Assembly: GCA_944387285.1 (NCBI GenBank)
Contig: CALXEH010000017.1
Span: 1-39,407 of the forward strand
DNA from: an uncultured Oscillospiraceae bacterium
GTDB taxonomy: Bacteria > Bacillota > Clostridia > Oscillospirales > Oscillospiraceae
Reading direction: 5' to 3'
DNA length: 39,407 nt
The notes under the pieces were generated by a model. That model searched no databases. It worked only from the letters and a program-made list of their open reading frames with translations, and was not told the DNA's origin. Below are positions 32,217 through 39,407 of this stretch, one piece after another; within the stretch, counting starts at the first letter, position 1; each line of letters opens with the position of its first letter. The translations under genes were made by a program, and so were the position numbers.

Positions 32217-33821
32217 ATGGCAAAGCAGAAGCACAGCTTTAAGGAGAAATGGGGCAGCTTCAAAAACTTCGCCAAGGGCGAGCCGCTCTGCGCCTACATG
32301 GGCGACAACTACATAGAGAAGACGAATATCATGGACCGGCGCGAGTGGCGCGGCTTTGTGGACACGGCCTATGACTTCGGCTGGTGGCTGGGCACCTGGG
32401 GCAAGATGTCGGGGCTCATCATGCGCGACCCCATCAGGATGGTGCGGGCCTTCTGGCGCTACCGCTGGCTCTCAGGCTACCTCTGCACGCCGGCAATGGT
32501 GGACAGGTGGACTTCGGGCGACAGGGGCATACCGCTCAGGGCCGACCACCACGCCATAAACGCCATGGTCTCCGACTCCATCGACACCATCTGGAAGCTC
32601 ATACGCGCCGACCGCCACTTCGGCGAGACCAAGTGGACGGAGCGGACGATAGGCTTCGACTACACCCTGCCGAAGCACATCATGTTCGGCTTCCCGGGCT
32701 ATGAGGCCATAAACATCCAGCAGCACCCGGCCTTCATGATACCCATCATGAACAAGCACTACGGCTGCTACTATATAGACCAGGCGGTGTCCACGGGCAT
32801 ACCTCAGGACATGTGCACGCTGCCGCTGGTCGAGGTGGGCGTCGCGGTGGAGGACGAGTACCCGGACATCGGCAACTGCTACCTGGCGACGAACAACCCC
32901 TGCGACGCGAACATGATGGACAACGCCGCCATGTACCGCCGGCTCTCGGGCGACGGGAAGAAGGCCGTCCACGCCTTCGTCACCCCGCTCATGTACGACG
33001 ACCCGACGACGAAGGAGCTGGGCGTGCACGAGATCTACTCGGCCATAGAGTTCCTGGAGGACCAGTTCGGGCAGAAGTTTGACTGGGACGCCTTCACTGA
33101 GGGCATGAGGCGCTTCAACGAGCTGAACATCCACGAGACGAACAAGTGGGACGTCTACGCCAAGTGCGACAACATCGCCATGAACAGCATAGCCCAGGCC
33201 TTCTGGCGCATCTACATGTACCAGCAGGGCGCGAACAAGCACTTCGAGCGCGAGGCGAAGAGCATCTGGAAGTACTTCGAGAAATGCCTTGCGGAGGACA
33301 TAAAGCCCTTCAAGTACCGGCACCGTGCGCTGGCCTGGAGCTGCGGCTCGACCTATTACGACAACGCCACCTGCTGGCTGTACCAGTGCTGGGGCATCCT
33401 GACGGTCATCAACATGGACTCGCTGACGGGCCACAACATCGTGGACCTGGAGGACAGGGACGAGATGATGAGCGACCTTGCCGACCTGTACGCGCGCTCG
33501 CCGATGCGGACGCACACGGTGGGCGGCAACCGCCACATTTTGATGATGTTCGAGACAGCGGAAAAGTTCAACTGCGACATGATCGTCATGTACGACGACA
33601 TCGGCTGCAAGGGCATGGCCGGCTGCCAGGGCCTGCTGGAGGAGGAGTTCAGAAAGCACACGCAGTTCCACATCATGTGGATGCCGCACGCGCTCATGGA
33701 CTGCCGCACGGTGCCGACGGCGGAGGCGCGGAAGGTCGTGAACGACTACATGACGACGGTGCTGCACGAGGAGCCGGTCGACCCCTCGCTCATGGACTTT
33801 GACGACTCCGAGGGCTGGTAA
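32217..33821 (+). CDS. 2-hydroxyacyl-CoA dehydratase family, larger subunit
   Basis: 534 residues, partner of the previous gene and same superfamily. It has a long N-terminal part (about 100 residues, several tryptophans: WWLGTWGKM, then FWRYRWLSGYLC) before the core. Core features include PQDMCTLPLVEVGVAVE and NNPCDANMMDN near 200-235, and the C-terminal MVMYDDIGCKGMAGCQGLLEEE, where Cys would bind the cluster or substrate. The ribosome site GGAGGG lies at the end of the first gene. The pair resembles heterodimeric dehydratases used in fermenting amino acids (glutamate, leucine, phenylalanine). With the iorAB genes in the window an aromatic substrate is possible, but this is speculation. Confidence 0.82.
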   Translation: MAKQKHSFKEKWGSFKNFAKGEPLCAYMGDNYIEKTNIMDRREWRGFVDTAYDFGWWLGTWGKMSGLIMRDPIRMVRAFWRYRWLSGYLCTPAMVDRWTSGDRGIPLRADHHAINAMVSDSIDTIWKLIRADRHFGETKWTERTIGFDYTLPKHIMFGFPGYEAINIQQHPAFMIPIMNKHYGCYYIDQAVSTGIPQDMCTLPLVEVGVAVEDEYPDIGNCYLATNNPCDANMMDNAAMYRRLSGDGKKAVHAFVTPLMYDDPTTKELGVHEIYSAIEFLEDQFGQKFDWDAFTEGMRRFNELNIHETNKWDVYAKCDNIAMNSIAQAFWRIYMYQQGANKHFEREAKSIWKYFEKCLAEDIKPFKYRHRALAWSCGSTYYDNATCWLYQCWGILTVINMDSLTGHNIVDLEDRDEMMSDLADLYARSPMRTHTVGGNRHILMMFETAEKFNCDMIVMYDDIGCKGMAGCQGLLEEEFRKHTQFHIMWMPHALMDCRTVPTAEARKVVNDYMTTVLHEEPVDPSLMDFDDSEGW

Positions 33822-33833
33822 GGAGGATATGAA

Positions 33834-33992
33834 ATGAAACTGTTCTGGAAGATCTTTGCGGCGCTTGCCGCCGTGCTGGCGCTGCTGTTCACGGTGTATA
33901 TCTTCAACCTCGACATGAAGCTGATGCGCAGCGTGGTGCTGCCCTTCCTGAATAAGCACTACGACAGGCAGAAGCGCGAGCACGTCATATAG
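33834..33992 (+). CDS. 52-residue single-pass membrane microprotein
   Basis: A tiny gene in the dehydratase operon, 12 bases after the larger subunit and 11 bases before the zinc-ribbon gene. It has an excellent ribosome site (AAGGAGGATATGAA before the ATG). Sequence: a short N-terminal MKLFWKIF, a hydrophobic segment about residues 5-25 (AALAAVLALLFTVYIF), then a polar, basic C-terminus (NKHYDRQKREHVI). I do not recognise a family. The position suggests a role linked to the dehydratase, for example placing it at the membrane or acting on an electron donor, but the sequence does not show this. Confidence 0.75.
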   Translation: MKLFWKIFAALAAVLALLFTVYIFNLDMKLMRSVVLPFLNKHYDRQKREHVI

Positions 33993-34003
33993 GAGGGCGG
34001 GCC

Positions 34004-34273
34004 ATGATAGTAAACGACAACATCAGGCCGCGGGCGCTGACGGCGCAGGAGCTGGAAGACAGGAGGCGCGGCGTTTTCGACAGCTACGCCAATTATCTCG
34101 TTTTCTGCGGCAAGTGCGGCAGGATGCGCAAGACCAACATGTACGTCATGCGTGCGGAGGCCTACATAGACGAGCTCAAGGAAAAGGGCAAGGCCTGCCC
34201 CGGCTGCGGCGCAATGGACTGGACCCTTGGCTACCCCGAAAACAGCGCCTCGGGCTTTGTCTACTATAAATAA
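34004..34273 (+). CDS. Small zinc-ribbon protein of the dehydratase operon
   Basis: 89 residues. Two CxxC pairs (CGKCG at about residue 35-39 and CPGCG at about 65-69), spaced as in a zinc ribbon, with a helical segment between them (MYVMRAEAYIDELKEKG). The start has GGAGGGCGGG upstream. Last gene of the operon, followed at once by a terminator. The zinc-ribbon fold is inferred from the cysteines, and a rubredoxin-like iron site is an alternative. Function unknown; no family recognised. Confidence 0.78.
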   Translation: MIVNDNIRPRALTAQELEDRRRGVFDSYANYLVFCGKCGRMRKTNMYVMRAEAYIDELKEKGKACPGCGAMDWTLGYPENSASGFVYYK

Positions 34274-34280
34274 ATACTCC

Positions 34281-34323
34281 ACACAAAACCCGCCCCGGAG
34301 CTTTTCCGGGGCGGGTCTTGTGT
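34281..34323 (+). terminator. Terminator of the dehydratase operon
   Basis: ACACAA, then ACCCGCCCCGGA (34281-34299) pairs with 34305-34323 with one A/C mismatch and a five-base loop. The T-richness is in the stem and after it (TCTTGTGTGT). The structured repeat starts three bases later. Confidence 0.7.
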
Positions 34324-34326
34324 GTA

Positions 34327-34519
34327 AAAAAGCCTCGCAGAGTTTGCGGCCGCAGCCGCAAATAAAATGCCATCCGTTTTTCCCGGGGGCGTGTACCTCG
34401 GGAAAAACACCGCTCGCGGAGCGGAGTGTCGAATCGCCCGCCGGAGGCGGGCGACCGAGGCGCGCAGCGCAGCGCGAGCCCCTTTGTCGAAGAAGGCAAA
34501 GCCTTCTTCGACAAGCTGT
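34327..34519 (+). repeat. Structured 193-base repeat, copy 2
   Basis: Same element and orientation as 13405-13597. Stem 1: 34343-34350 with 34355-34362 (8 bp, one pair fewer than copy 1, lost on both arms). Stem 2: 34376-34388 with 34396-34408 (13 bp, one G-T pair, same GCGTGTA loop but a mostly different stem). Stem 3: 34434-34442 with 34446-34454 (T-A of copy 1 is C-G here). Stem 4: 34484-34497 with 34501-34514 (T-A is C-G; loop TTT is AAA). The blocks between are identical, e.g. 34413-34432 and 34453-34486. It ends two bases before the stop codon of the convergent B3/B4-domain gene. Confidence 0.85.
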
Positions 34520-34521
34520 GC

Positions 34522-35229
34522 TCAGAGCTCGGCCTCGAAGACGGGGCAGTTCCTGTCCACCAGGCCTACGGCGGTCCTGGCGCCGAAGTATTTTTCCAGG
34601 CCCTCGGCGAGCTCTGCCCTGGCGGCGAGGACGCGCTCGAGGTTCAGGCTGGTGAAGCCGTCTATGGGGAAGAGCAGATCGCGCGTGGCGGGCGTGATTT
34701 TGCCGATCTCGCTCTGGCGCCAGGTCCAGCGGCGGGTGCGCACCTGGCCGTCGGAGACGTAGACGACCTCGCCCGGCTCGGGCGTCTCGGCCTCGCCGCC
34801 GCCGAAGGGCACGAAGCTGTCGCCCGGTTCGGCGTGCCGCACCTCGAGCGCGCGGGAGACGGTGCCCATATCGTGCGCGCCTATGGGCAGGCGGTACTTG
34901 AGCGACACCGCGTTGCCGAAGTCCACCACGGGGCTGATCTCGGGGAAGCCCTTGCCCTTGGCTATGCGGGTGAGCAGGGCCTCGATGGAGCACATGAACT
35001 TGTTCGGGTTTATGCCGAGGGCCCTGAAGGCCTCCCTGTAGGGCACGATCTCCGGCGACTCCTTGACCTTGACGCCCTCGAGCGCCTTTTCGCAGGCGGC
35101 TATGCTCTCGTGCAGCAGGGCCGAGACCTCGGCTATGGGCTTTTCGTTGTCTGCGCCCTTGACGGCCACGACGCCGAAGCAGGCGTCGGGCAGCAGCTCG
35201 AATACCGCGGGTGAAACTTCAAATCTCAT
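34522..35229 (-). CDS. B3/B4 tRNA-binding-domain protein
   Basis: 235 residues. The whole protein resembles the B3/B4 domain of phenylalanyl-tRNA synthetase beta subunit (PheT), standing alone: FRALGINPNKFMCSIEALLTRIAKG, then the conserved PVVDFGNAVSLKYRLPIGAHD and a C-terminal RDLLFPIDGFTSLNLERVLAARAELAEGLEKYF. In PheT this domain proofreads mischarged tRNA; free-standing copies are common in bacteria and poorly understood. I chose the ATG at 35229 because AAGGAG is nine bases upstream; the frame opens with GTG at 35250, which overlaps the yhaN end. Last gene of the ymdB-yhaO-yhaN run. Confidence 0.85.
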   Translation of the reverse strand: MRFEVSPAVFELLPDACFGVVAVKGADNEKPIAEVSALLHESIAACEKALEGVKVKESPEIVPYREAFRALGINPNKFMCSIEALLTRIAKGKGFPEISPVVDFGNAVSLKYRLPIGAHDMGTVSRALEVRHAEPGDSFVPFGGGEAETPEPGEVVYVSDGQVRTRRWTWRQSEIGKITPATRDLLFPIDGFTSLNLERVLAARAELAEGLEKYFGARTAVGLVDRNCPVFEAEL

Positions 35230-35242
35230 CTTCTGCATCTCC

Positions 35243-37111
35243 TTAATCACAAGTGAAAAGTATTACCTGGCGTTTTTCGGCGATCTCGCCGAGCAGTTCC
35301 ATGGCCGCCGCGCGCCGCACGGAGTCGAGGTTCACGAGCGCGTCGTCCAGGACGATGGGGCAGGGCTCCTCCTGCGGCAGGGTGAGATCCACGATGGCCA
35401 GCCTGACGGCGAGGTAGGTGAGGTCGGCCGCGCCCGCGCTCAGATACAGCGCCTGGCGCTGGACGTTCTCGCCCTCCTGCCTGAGCAGTACGGAGAAGTC
35501 CCGGGCGACGGCTACCTCGGTGTAGCGCCCGCCCGTCATGCGCGAGAGGTACTGGGCCGCCCTGCGCCCGAGTGCCGGCGAGAAGCGGCTTTGCAGCTGG
35601 GCGTCGGCCTCCTTGAGCGCCTGGGCGGCGAGGGCGATGGCCTCGCACTGGGCGCCCAGCTCGCCGAGCCGCTCGCGCCGCTCCAGTATGCCGCTTTTGA
35701 GCACCAGCGGGTCGCCCGTCGCGGCTATCTGGCCCGTGAGCTCGGCTATGGCCTCGCGGAGCCGCTCGCAGCGCAGTTCCAGCGCCGCCGCGCCGAAGTC
35801 CGGGACGTCCCGGGCGCCCAGCAGCTTTGCCTCCGCCTCGCGCCGCCTGGCCCTGGCCTCGTCCAGCGCCGCGGCCGCGCGGCCCCGGGCGCCCTCGGCC
35901 TTCTCCGCCTCGCGGCAGAGCAGGGCATAGTCCTTTGCGAGGCCCAGCAGCTCCTCCTCGTCCCTTGCGCCGAAGGAGCCGAGCAGCCGCGAGCGCTCCG
36001 TCCCGGCCTCCCGGGCCCGGGCCGTTGCCTTCGCCGAGGCGGCAAAGCGCCAGGCCGCCAGGGCCGCAAAGGCCGCCGCGCCCGCAAGAGCGTAGGGGCT
36101 CAGGAGCGAAAGGCCCAGGCACAGCAGGCAGGCCGCGGCCAATATGTATGCCGGCAGCCTGGAAACGGCCGCTTTTGCCGCGCCGCCGAGCCCGCGGCAG
36201 CGCTCCGCCGCCGCCCCGGCCTTATCCATGGCCTCGCTGGGCTCGAGCCCCGCGAAGGGCCCGGTCTCCGCCTCGGCCCTGCGCCGCGCCGCCTCCGCCA
36301 CTGCGGCGGAATGTGCGGCCTCCAGCCGCTGTATCTCCTCGCCCGCGCGCTCCACCGCCAGGCGTGCCGCGCCGAGTGCCGCTTCCGCGGCCTCCTCCTG
36401 GGCCCGGCGGGCCTCGCCGGCCTTGGCCCGGGCTTCTTCCAGCTGCCTGGCCAGCTCCTCGCGTCGCCCGGCAGCAGCCGATATGCTCTCCAGCTGCCGC
36501 TCCAGCGCCTCAAGCTCCGCCTCGAGCTCGACCATCGCGCCCGTGCGCCGCGGGCTGCGCCGCCGGTTCTGCCAGGCCTTGAGCCTCGACAGCGCCTCGG
36601 TGCAGCTCGTGCCCTCCTCGCCCGTCGAGACCACCGCGGCTATGCGCCGCTCGAGCTCGGCCGTGCCCGTGACCTCGGCCTCGCCCTGGCCTATGAAGGC
36701 GCTGCGCCGGAAGACCTCGCGCCCGGCGCCGATGAGCGTCTCGCCCGCCGCGGCCCCGGTGAGGCCCGGCACCGGCTCGGCCGTGCCCGTATACACCGCC
36801 GAAAACTCGCGCATGGGCGCGGAGGGCGTCCGGGTCGAGCGCGTGAGCGTGACGGCCCGGCCAGCGTATTCGATCTCCATGCTGCCCGACATGGGCCGGC
36901 CCGACCAGGGCAGGTAGCGGAGCTTGTCCGGCAGGAAGCCGGACTTTGCCCGTTCGCCGGTGTCGATGCCGTAGAGCATGGCGCGGATGAAGGCGCACCA
37001 GGTGCTCTTGCCGCTCTCGTTGGGCCTTTTTATGACGTTGAGGCCGGGCCCGAGCTCGAGCGTCTCGCCCTCGAGCCGGCCGAAGTCGGCCCTCATGCTG
37101 CGGATGATCAT
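35243..37111 (-). CDS. yhaN: YhaN-like AAA ATPase (SbcC/RecN-type)
   Basis: 622 residues, a chromosome-repair-type ATPase. Walker A lies at residues 29-37 and reads RPNESGKST, with Arg in place of the first Gly. A long coiled coil follows (about 190-290), with a hydrophobic pair at about 305-345 (AAACLLCLGLSLL, then AGAAAFAALAAW), a second coiled coil, and a C-terminal head with a signature-like YLSAGAADLTYLAVRLA and Walker B CPIVLDDALVNLDSVRR. YhaN relatives of Bacillus are near 960 residues, so the coiled-coil arms are short here, and the chain ends abruptly after ILFTCD. It overlaps yhaO by four bases (ATGA), as expected for an SbcCD-like partner. Confidence 0.85.
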   Translation of the reverse strand: MIIRSMRADFGRLEGETLELGPGLNVIKRPNESGKSTWCAFIRAMLYGIDTGERAKSGFLPDKLRYLPWSGRPMSGSMEIEYAGRAVTLTRSTRTPSAPMREFSAVYTGTAEPVPGLTGAAAGETLIGAGREVFRRSAFIGQGEAEVTGTAELERRIAAVVSTGEEGTSCTEALSRLKAWQNRRRSPRRTGAMVELEAELEALERQLESISAAAGRREELARQLEEARAKAGEARRAQEEAAEAALGAARLAVERAGEEIQRLEAAHSAAVAEAARRRAEAETGPFAGLEPSEAMDKAGAAAERCRGLGGAAKAAVSRLPAYILAAACLLCLGLSLLSPYALAGAAAFAALAAWRFAASAKATARAREAGTERSRLLGSFGARDEEELLGLAKDYALLCREAEKAEGARGRAAAALDEARARRREAEAKLLGARDVPDFGAAALELRCERLREAIAELTGQIAATGDPLVLKSGILERRERLGELGAQCEAIALAAQALKEADAQLQSRFSPALGRRAAQYLSRMTGGRYTEVAVARDFSVLLRQEGENVQRQALYLSAGAADLTYLAVRLAIVDLTLPQEEPCPIVLDDALVNLDSVRRAAAMELLGEIAEKRQVILFTCD

Positions 37112-38193
37112 ATGGCCTCGGCCTCCTCTCCGCCGTCCAGCGCGGCGAGGCCCCAGCGCAGGGCGCGGGTGACGGCCTCGCGGCCCGCCTCGTCCGGCGC
37201 GGCCTCGTATTTGTCCCGGAGCAGGCGCAGGAAGACGCCGCGGAGCGAATCCTCCTCCGCCCGGGCCCAGACGTCGCGGCGCGCGCGGGTGGCGTCGCGC
37301 AGCCGGAGCCCGAAGCAGGAGCCCTCCAGCCTTCGCCGAAGCGCGGCGAGGTCGGGCGGCGCGTCAGTCTCGCCGGTGAGCGTTATCCGGTATATGTTCC
37401 GTTCGGCGTCCGCGGGCAGGCTGAAGCTGTCGAGCCCCGAGACATCCAGCTCAAGGCTCTCGTAGCGCCGCGAACAGAGCGGCACGAAGCGCAGATCGAC
37501 GTTCCCCGGCTCCACATCCGCCACGATCGCGCCCTTTTCGCCGGTCTCGTCGAAGCCGCGGCCCTCGGGGCAGCCGGGCCAGGCCCAGAAGCAGTCCCCG
37601 GCCCGGCGCAGGCCGCTGAAGCTGTGGACGTGGCCCAGGGCGGCGTAGTCCATGCCGCTTTCCGCGAGTTCGGCCTCGCTGATGGGGCAGTAGCGGGAAT
37701 TGGGCACGCCCAGGTCGCCGTGGAGGCAGAGCAGGTCCAGGACTCCCTCGCGCTTTTCGGCGCGGAAGCCGCGCAGCAACGGCCCGGAGACGGTGTCCGT
37801 GAAGGCCGCGCCCCAGACGCGCAGGCCGAGTCCCGGCAGCTCCACGGCGCTGAGCCGGGGCGAGCTGAAGACGTGGACGTTCTCCGGCAGCCGGAGCCGG
37901 TCCCAGCGCCCGCCGGGCGTGTAGAAGTCGTGGTTGCCGGGCGAGATGAAGACGGGCACCTCCATTTCGGCGAGGGCGAGGCGCAGCAGCTCCTCCGTCC
38001 CGGCCCAGGCGGCGGAACTGTCGAAGAGGTCTCCGGGCAGCAGCACCAGCTGGGCGCCGGACTCGGCCCGGAGCTGGGCGAGCGAGCGCAGCAGCTCGCG
38101 CTGTTCGGAGCGGCGCAGCTCGGCCTTCTCGGAGGACAGGCCCTCGAAGGGCGAGTCGAGGTGCAGGTCCGCCGCGTGCAGCAGGCGTATCAT
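37108..38193 (-). CDS. yhaO: YhaO-like metallophosphoesterase (SbcD family)
   Basis: 361 residues, nuclease subunit of an SbcD/Mre11-like pair with the YhaN-type ATPase. Metal-binding motifs are in order: DLHLD (9-13), GDLFD (54-58), GNHD (86-89), LHGD near residue 178 and GHVHS near 211. The C-terminal region (about 260-361) is a capping domain as in Mre11-type enzymes. It overlaps ymdB by four bases at its start and yhaN at its end. The pair probably processes broken DNA ends, inferred from family membership. Confidence 0.9.
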   Translation of the reverse strand: MIRLLHAADLHLDSPFEGLSSEKAELRRSEQRELLRSLAQLRAESGAQLVLLPGDLFDSSAAWAGTEELLRLALAEMEVPVFISPGNHDFYTPGGRWDRLRLPENVHVFSSPRLSAVELPGLGLRVWGAAFTDTVSGPLLRGFRAEKREGVLDLLCLHGDLGVPNSRYCPISEAELAESGMDYAALGHVHSFSGLRRAGDCFWAWPGCPEGRGFDETGEKGAIVADVEPGNVDLRFVPLCSRRYESLELDVSGLDSFSLPADAERNIYRITLTGETDAPPDLAALRRRLEGSCFGLRLRDATRARRDVWARAEEDSLRGVFLRLLRDKYEAAPDEAGREAVTRALRWGLAALDGGEEAEAI

Positions 38194-38963
38194 CTGTACC
38201 TCACCGCCTCTACCTTCAGGCAGGCGCCGGTCTCCGTGTCCAGCTCGAACACGGCGCCCTCGAGCTTGGCGGGCCCGGCGGCGCAGTCGTAGCGCCGGGG
38301 CACGTCGCCCAGGAACTTGCCTATGGACTGCTCGGGCTTGATGCCGATGACGGACTCGAAGGGCCCGGTCATGCCCAGGTCGGTGATATAGCCGGTGCCG
38401 CGCGGCAGGACGCGCGCGTCGGAGGTCTGGACGTGGGTGTGCGTGCCCCAGACGGCGGAGACGCGCCCGTCGAGGTAGTAGGCCATGGCGAGCTTCTCGC
38501 TCGTGGCCTCGCCGTGGAAGTCCACGACGACCAGCCGGGCCTCGCAGCGTTCGAGGATGGAGTCCACGGTGAGGAAGGGGTTGTCGGTGTTGGGGTCGAG
38601 GGTGAACTTGCCCAGCAGGTTAATGACGACCAGCTCGCCGAAGGGCGTGCGGAAGGAGGCATAGCCCCTGCCGGGGCACTGGGGCGCGTAGTTGGCGGGC
38701 CTGAGCACCCTGGCGCTCTCGTCCAGGTAGGGCTGCAGCTCCCAGCGGGTCCAGGTGTGGTTGCCGAGCGTGACGGCGTCGGCGCCGGCGGCGAGTATTG
38801 AGTCGCACTGCTTGGGCGTCACGCCCACGACGTTGGCGTTTTCGCCGTTCACCACGACGAAATCCGCGCCCAGCTCCTTTTTTATCCGCTTCAAATATTT
38901 GGCGGCATAGTCGAGGCCGGGATTGCCGACCACGTCGCCGACCGCGAGCACGCGAAAAAGCAT
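38190..38963 (-). CDS. ymdB: YmdB-family metallophosphoesterase
   Basis: 257 residues, member of the family that in Bacillus is a cyclic-nucleotide 2'-phosphodiesterase affecting biofilm and RNA turnover. Two-metal site motifs are clear: VGDVVGNPG (8-16), VNGENANVVG (38-47), GNHTW (67-71), DFHGEATSEK near 150 and WGTHTHVQTSDARVLPRGTGYITDLGMTG near 170-200, which also carries the family's lid motif. The order ymdB-yhaO-yhaN suggests one operon from the promoter upstream of ymdB. AAAGGAGC lies before the ATG, slightly farther than usual. Confidence 0.93.
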   Translation of the reverse strand: MLFRVLAVGDVVGNPGLDYAAKYLKRIKKELGADFVVVNGENANVVGVTPKQCDSILAAGADAVTLGNHTWTRWELQPYLDESARVLRPANYAPQCPGRGYASFRTPFGELVVINLLGKFTLDPNTDNPFLTVDSILERCEARLVVVDFHGEATSEKLAMAYYLDGRVSAVWGTHTHVQTSDARVLPRGTGYITDLGMTGPFESVIGIKPEQSIGKFLGDVPRRYDCAAGPAKLEGAVFELDTETGACLKVEAVRYR

Positions 38964-39007
38964 AGAGGAACGCTCCTTTGCCTGAATAATTTAAATCATA
39001 ATATTAT

Positions 39008-39036
39008 AATATAACACAGCCTGCGCCGCACCGCAA
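39008..39036 (-). promoter_or_regulatory. Promoter of ymdB-yhaO-yhaN operon
   Basis: Minus strand: TTGCGG at 39031-39036, 17-base spacer, TATATT at 39008-39013. The AT-rich stretch around 39000 has overlapping -10-like words. Confidence 0.55.
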
Positions 39037-39095
39037 ATATTATTCTGCGCGCCGGGCATAATAACAGTGCAAAAAGATAAACGGAGGGCAAAAGG

Positions 39096-39260
39096 ATGCA
39101 GAACAGTTCGTTTTTGAAGGGTATGGGCATGGGGCTCGCCATAGGCGCGTCCGTAGGCATGGCGCTCGCGCCCAAACGCAAGAACACCAACGTCGTGGGC
39201 AAGGCCCTGAAGGCCGCCGGGGAGCTCGCGGAGAACATCACGGACGCAATGATGAAATAA
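39096..39260 (+). CDS. 54-residue YtxH-like small protein
   Basis: Small protein starting MQNSSFLKGMGMGLAIGA, with a glycine-rich hydrophobic segment at residues about 8-25, then basic PKRKN and a short amphipathic helix (VVGKALKAAGELAENITDAMM). This resembles the YtxH/gas-vesicle-like small proteins of Firmicutes (hydrophobic glycine zipper start, charged helix). The GGAGGG ribosome site lies eight bases before the ATG. It diverges from ymdB and precedes tRNA-Arg. Function unknown. Confidence 0.7.
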   Translation: MQNSSFLKGMGMGLAIGASVGMALAPKRKNTNVVGKALKAAGELAENITDAMMK

Positions 39261-39284
39261 TTCCCGAGAAAAGCGAAAAAACAC

Positions 39285-39313
39285 TTGCAATGCCGGACGC
39301 CGCGTGCTAATAT
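39285..39313 (+). promoter_or_regulatory. Promoter of tRNA-Arg
   Basis: TTGCAA at 39285-39290, 17-base spacer, TAATAT at 39308-39313. It ends 17 bases before the tRNA 5' end, which fits a short leader. Confidence 0.7.
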
Positions 39314-39330
39314 ATTAAGGCGCTCAATAA

Positions 39331-39407
39331 GCGCCGTTAGCTCAGCTGGATAGAGCGTCTGGCTACGGACCAGAAGGCCGGGGGTTCGAATCCCTCACGG
39401 CGTGCCA
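39331..39407 (+). tRNA. tRNA-Arg (anticodon ACG)
   Basis: A complete 77-base cloverleaf with encoded CCA at the window end. Acceptor GCGCCGT pairs with ACGGCGT (G-T at the first pair). The D arm has GCTC and GAGC. The anticodon stem TCTGG/CCAGA encloses the loop CTACGGA, giving ACG. The T arm contains GGGTTCGAATCCC. A34 is expected to be edited to inosine by TadA, which is not encoded in this window. Confidence 0.97.

Noticed and set aside
1..39407. CRISPR array, phage genes, transposase or integrase
   Set aside because: No regularly spaced direct repeats and no protein with such motifs was found on either strand.

Overview
The window looks like a chromosomal segment of a GC-rich, low-copy-regulation Firmicute of the class Clostridia, most likely Oscillospirales (inference). 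The reasons are a Gram-positive division block (sepF, divIVA next to ileS-lspA), a single-chain PurL with fused glutaminase, hfq beside miaA, YhaO/YhaN-type repair genes, ferredoxin-dependent indolepyruvate oxidoreductase and 2-hydroxyacyl-CoA dehydratase subunits, which point to anaerobic amino-acid fermentation. Coding DNA is very GC-rich, whereas short intergenic gaps are AT-rich and carry readable sigma-A type promoters with 17-base spacers. No phage, transposase, CRISPR array or rRNA was seen. No gene-free stretch exceeds about 265 bases.

Layout. 1-3990: a terminator, then nupQ-nupP-nupO (minus strand), a nucleoside ABC transporter lacking its usual lipoprotein gene. 4037-7550: iorAB (minus) with a divergent FadR-type GntR regulator; a TGGT-ACCA palindrome sits on the iorAB promoter. 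7572-10626: a 994-residue secreted repeat protein whose leader carries a related palindrome. 10640-12803: a LysR regulator divergent from a two-gene chromate-type transporter, with a perfect 16-base palindrome between them. 12883-13362: a nucleoside deaminase. 13370-13628: two near-identical GC hairpins framing a 193-base structured repeat. 13627-26369: a long minus-strand run hfq, HlyD-like, yggS, sepF, divIVA, ileS, lspA, rluD, purD, purL, many with ATGA overlaps; miaA lies just upstream and degV diverges from it. 28404-30741: tetR followed by a large unknown membrane protein. 31001-34273: divergent operon of two 2-hydroxyacyl-CoA dehydratase-family subunits, a 52-residue membrane microprotein and a zinc-ribbon protein. 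34327-34519: second copy of the structured repeat. 34522-38963: ymdB, yhaO, yhaN and a B3/B4-domain gene (minus). 39096-39407: a small YtxH-like protein and tRNA-Arg(ACG).

The most striking undescribed signal is the pair of 193-base repeats. Both lie between convergent genes, in the same orientation and immediately after a terminator hairpin of a plus-strand gene. They share long identical blocks, while four hairpins keep pairing through compensatory substitutions and a paired insertion/deletion, and one hairpin keeps an identical GCGTGTA apical loop on a diverged stem. This indicates selection or copying of a folded molecule (RNA or single-stranded DNA) rather than a coding sequence. Secondary leads are the candidate two-site operator shared by iorAB and the secreted protein, and the activator-less dehydratase operon with two tiny accessory proteins.
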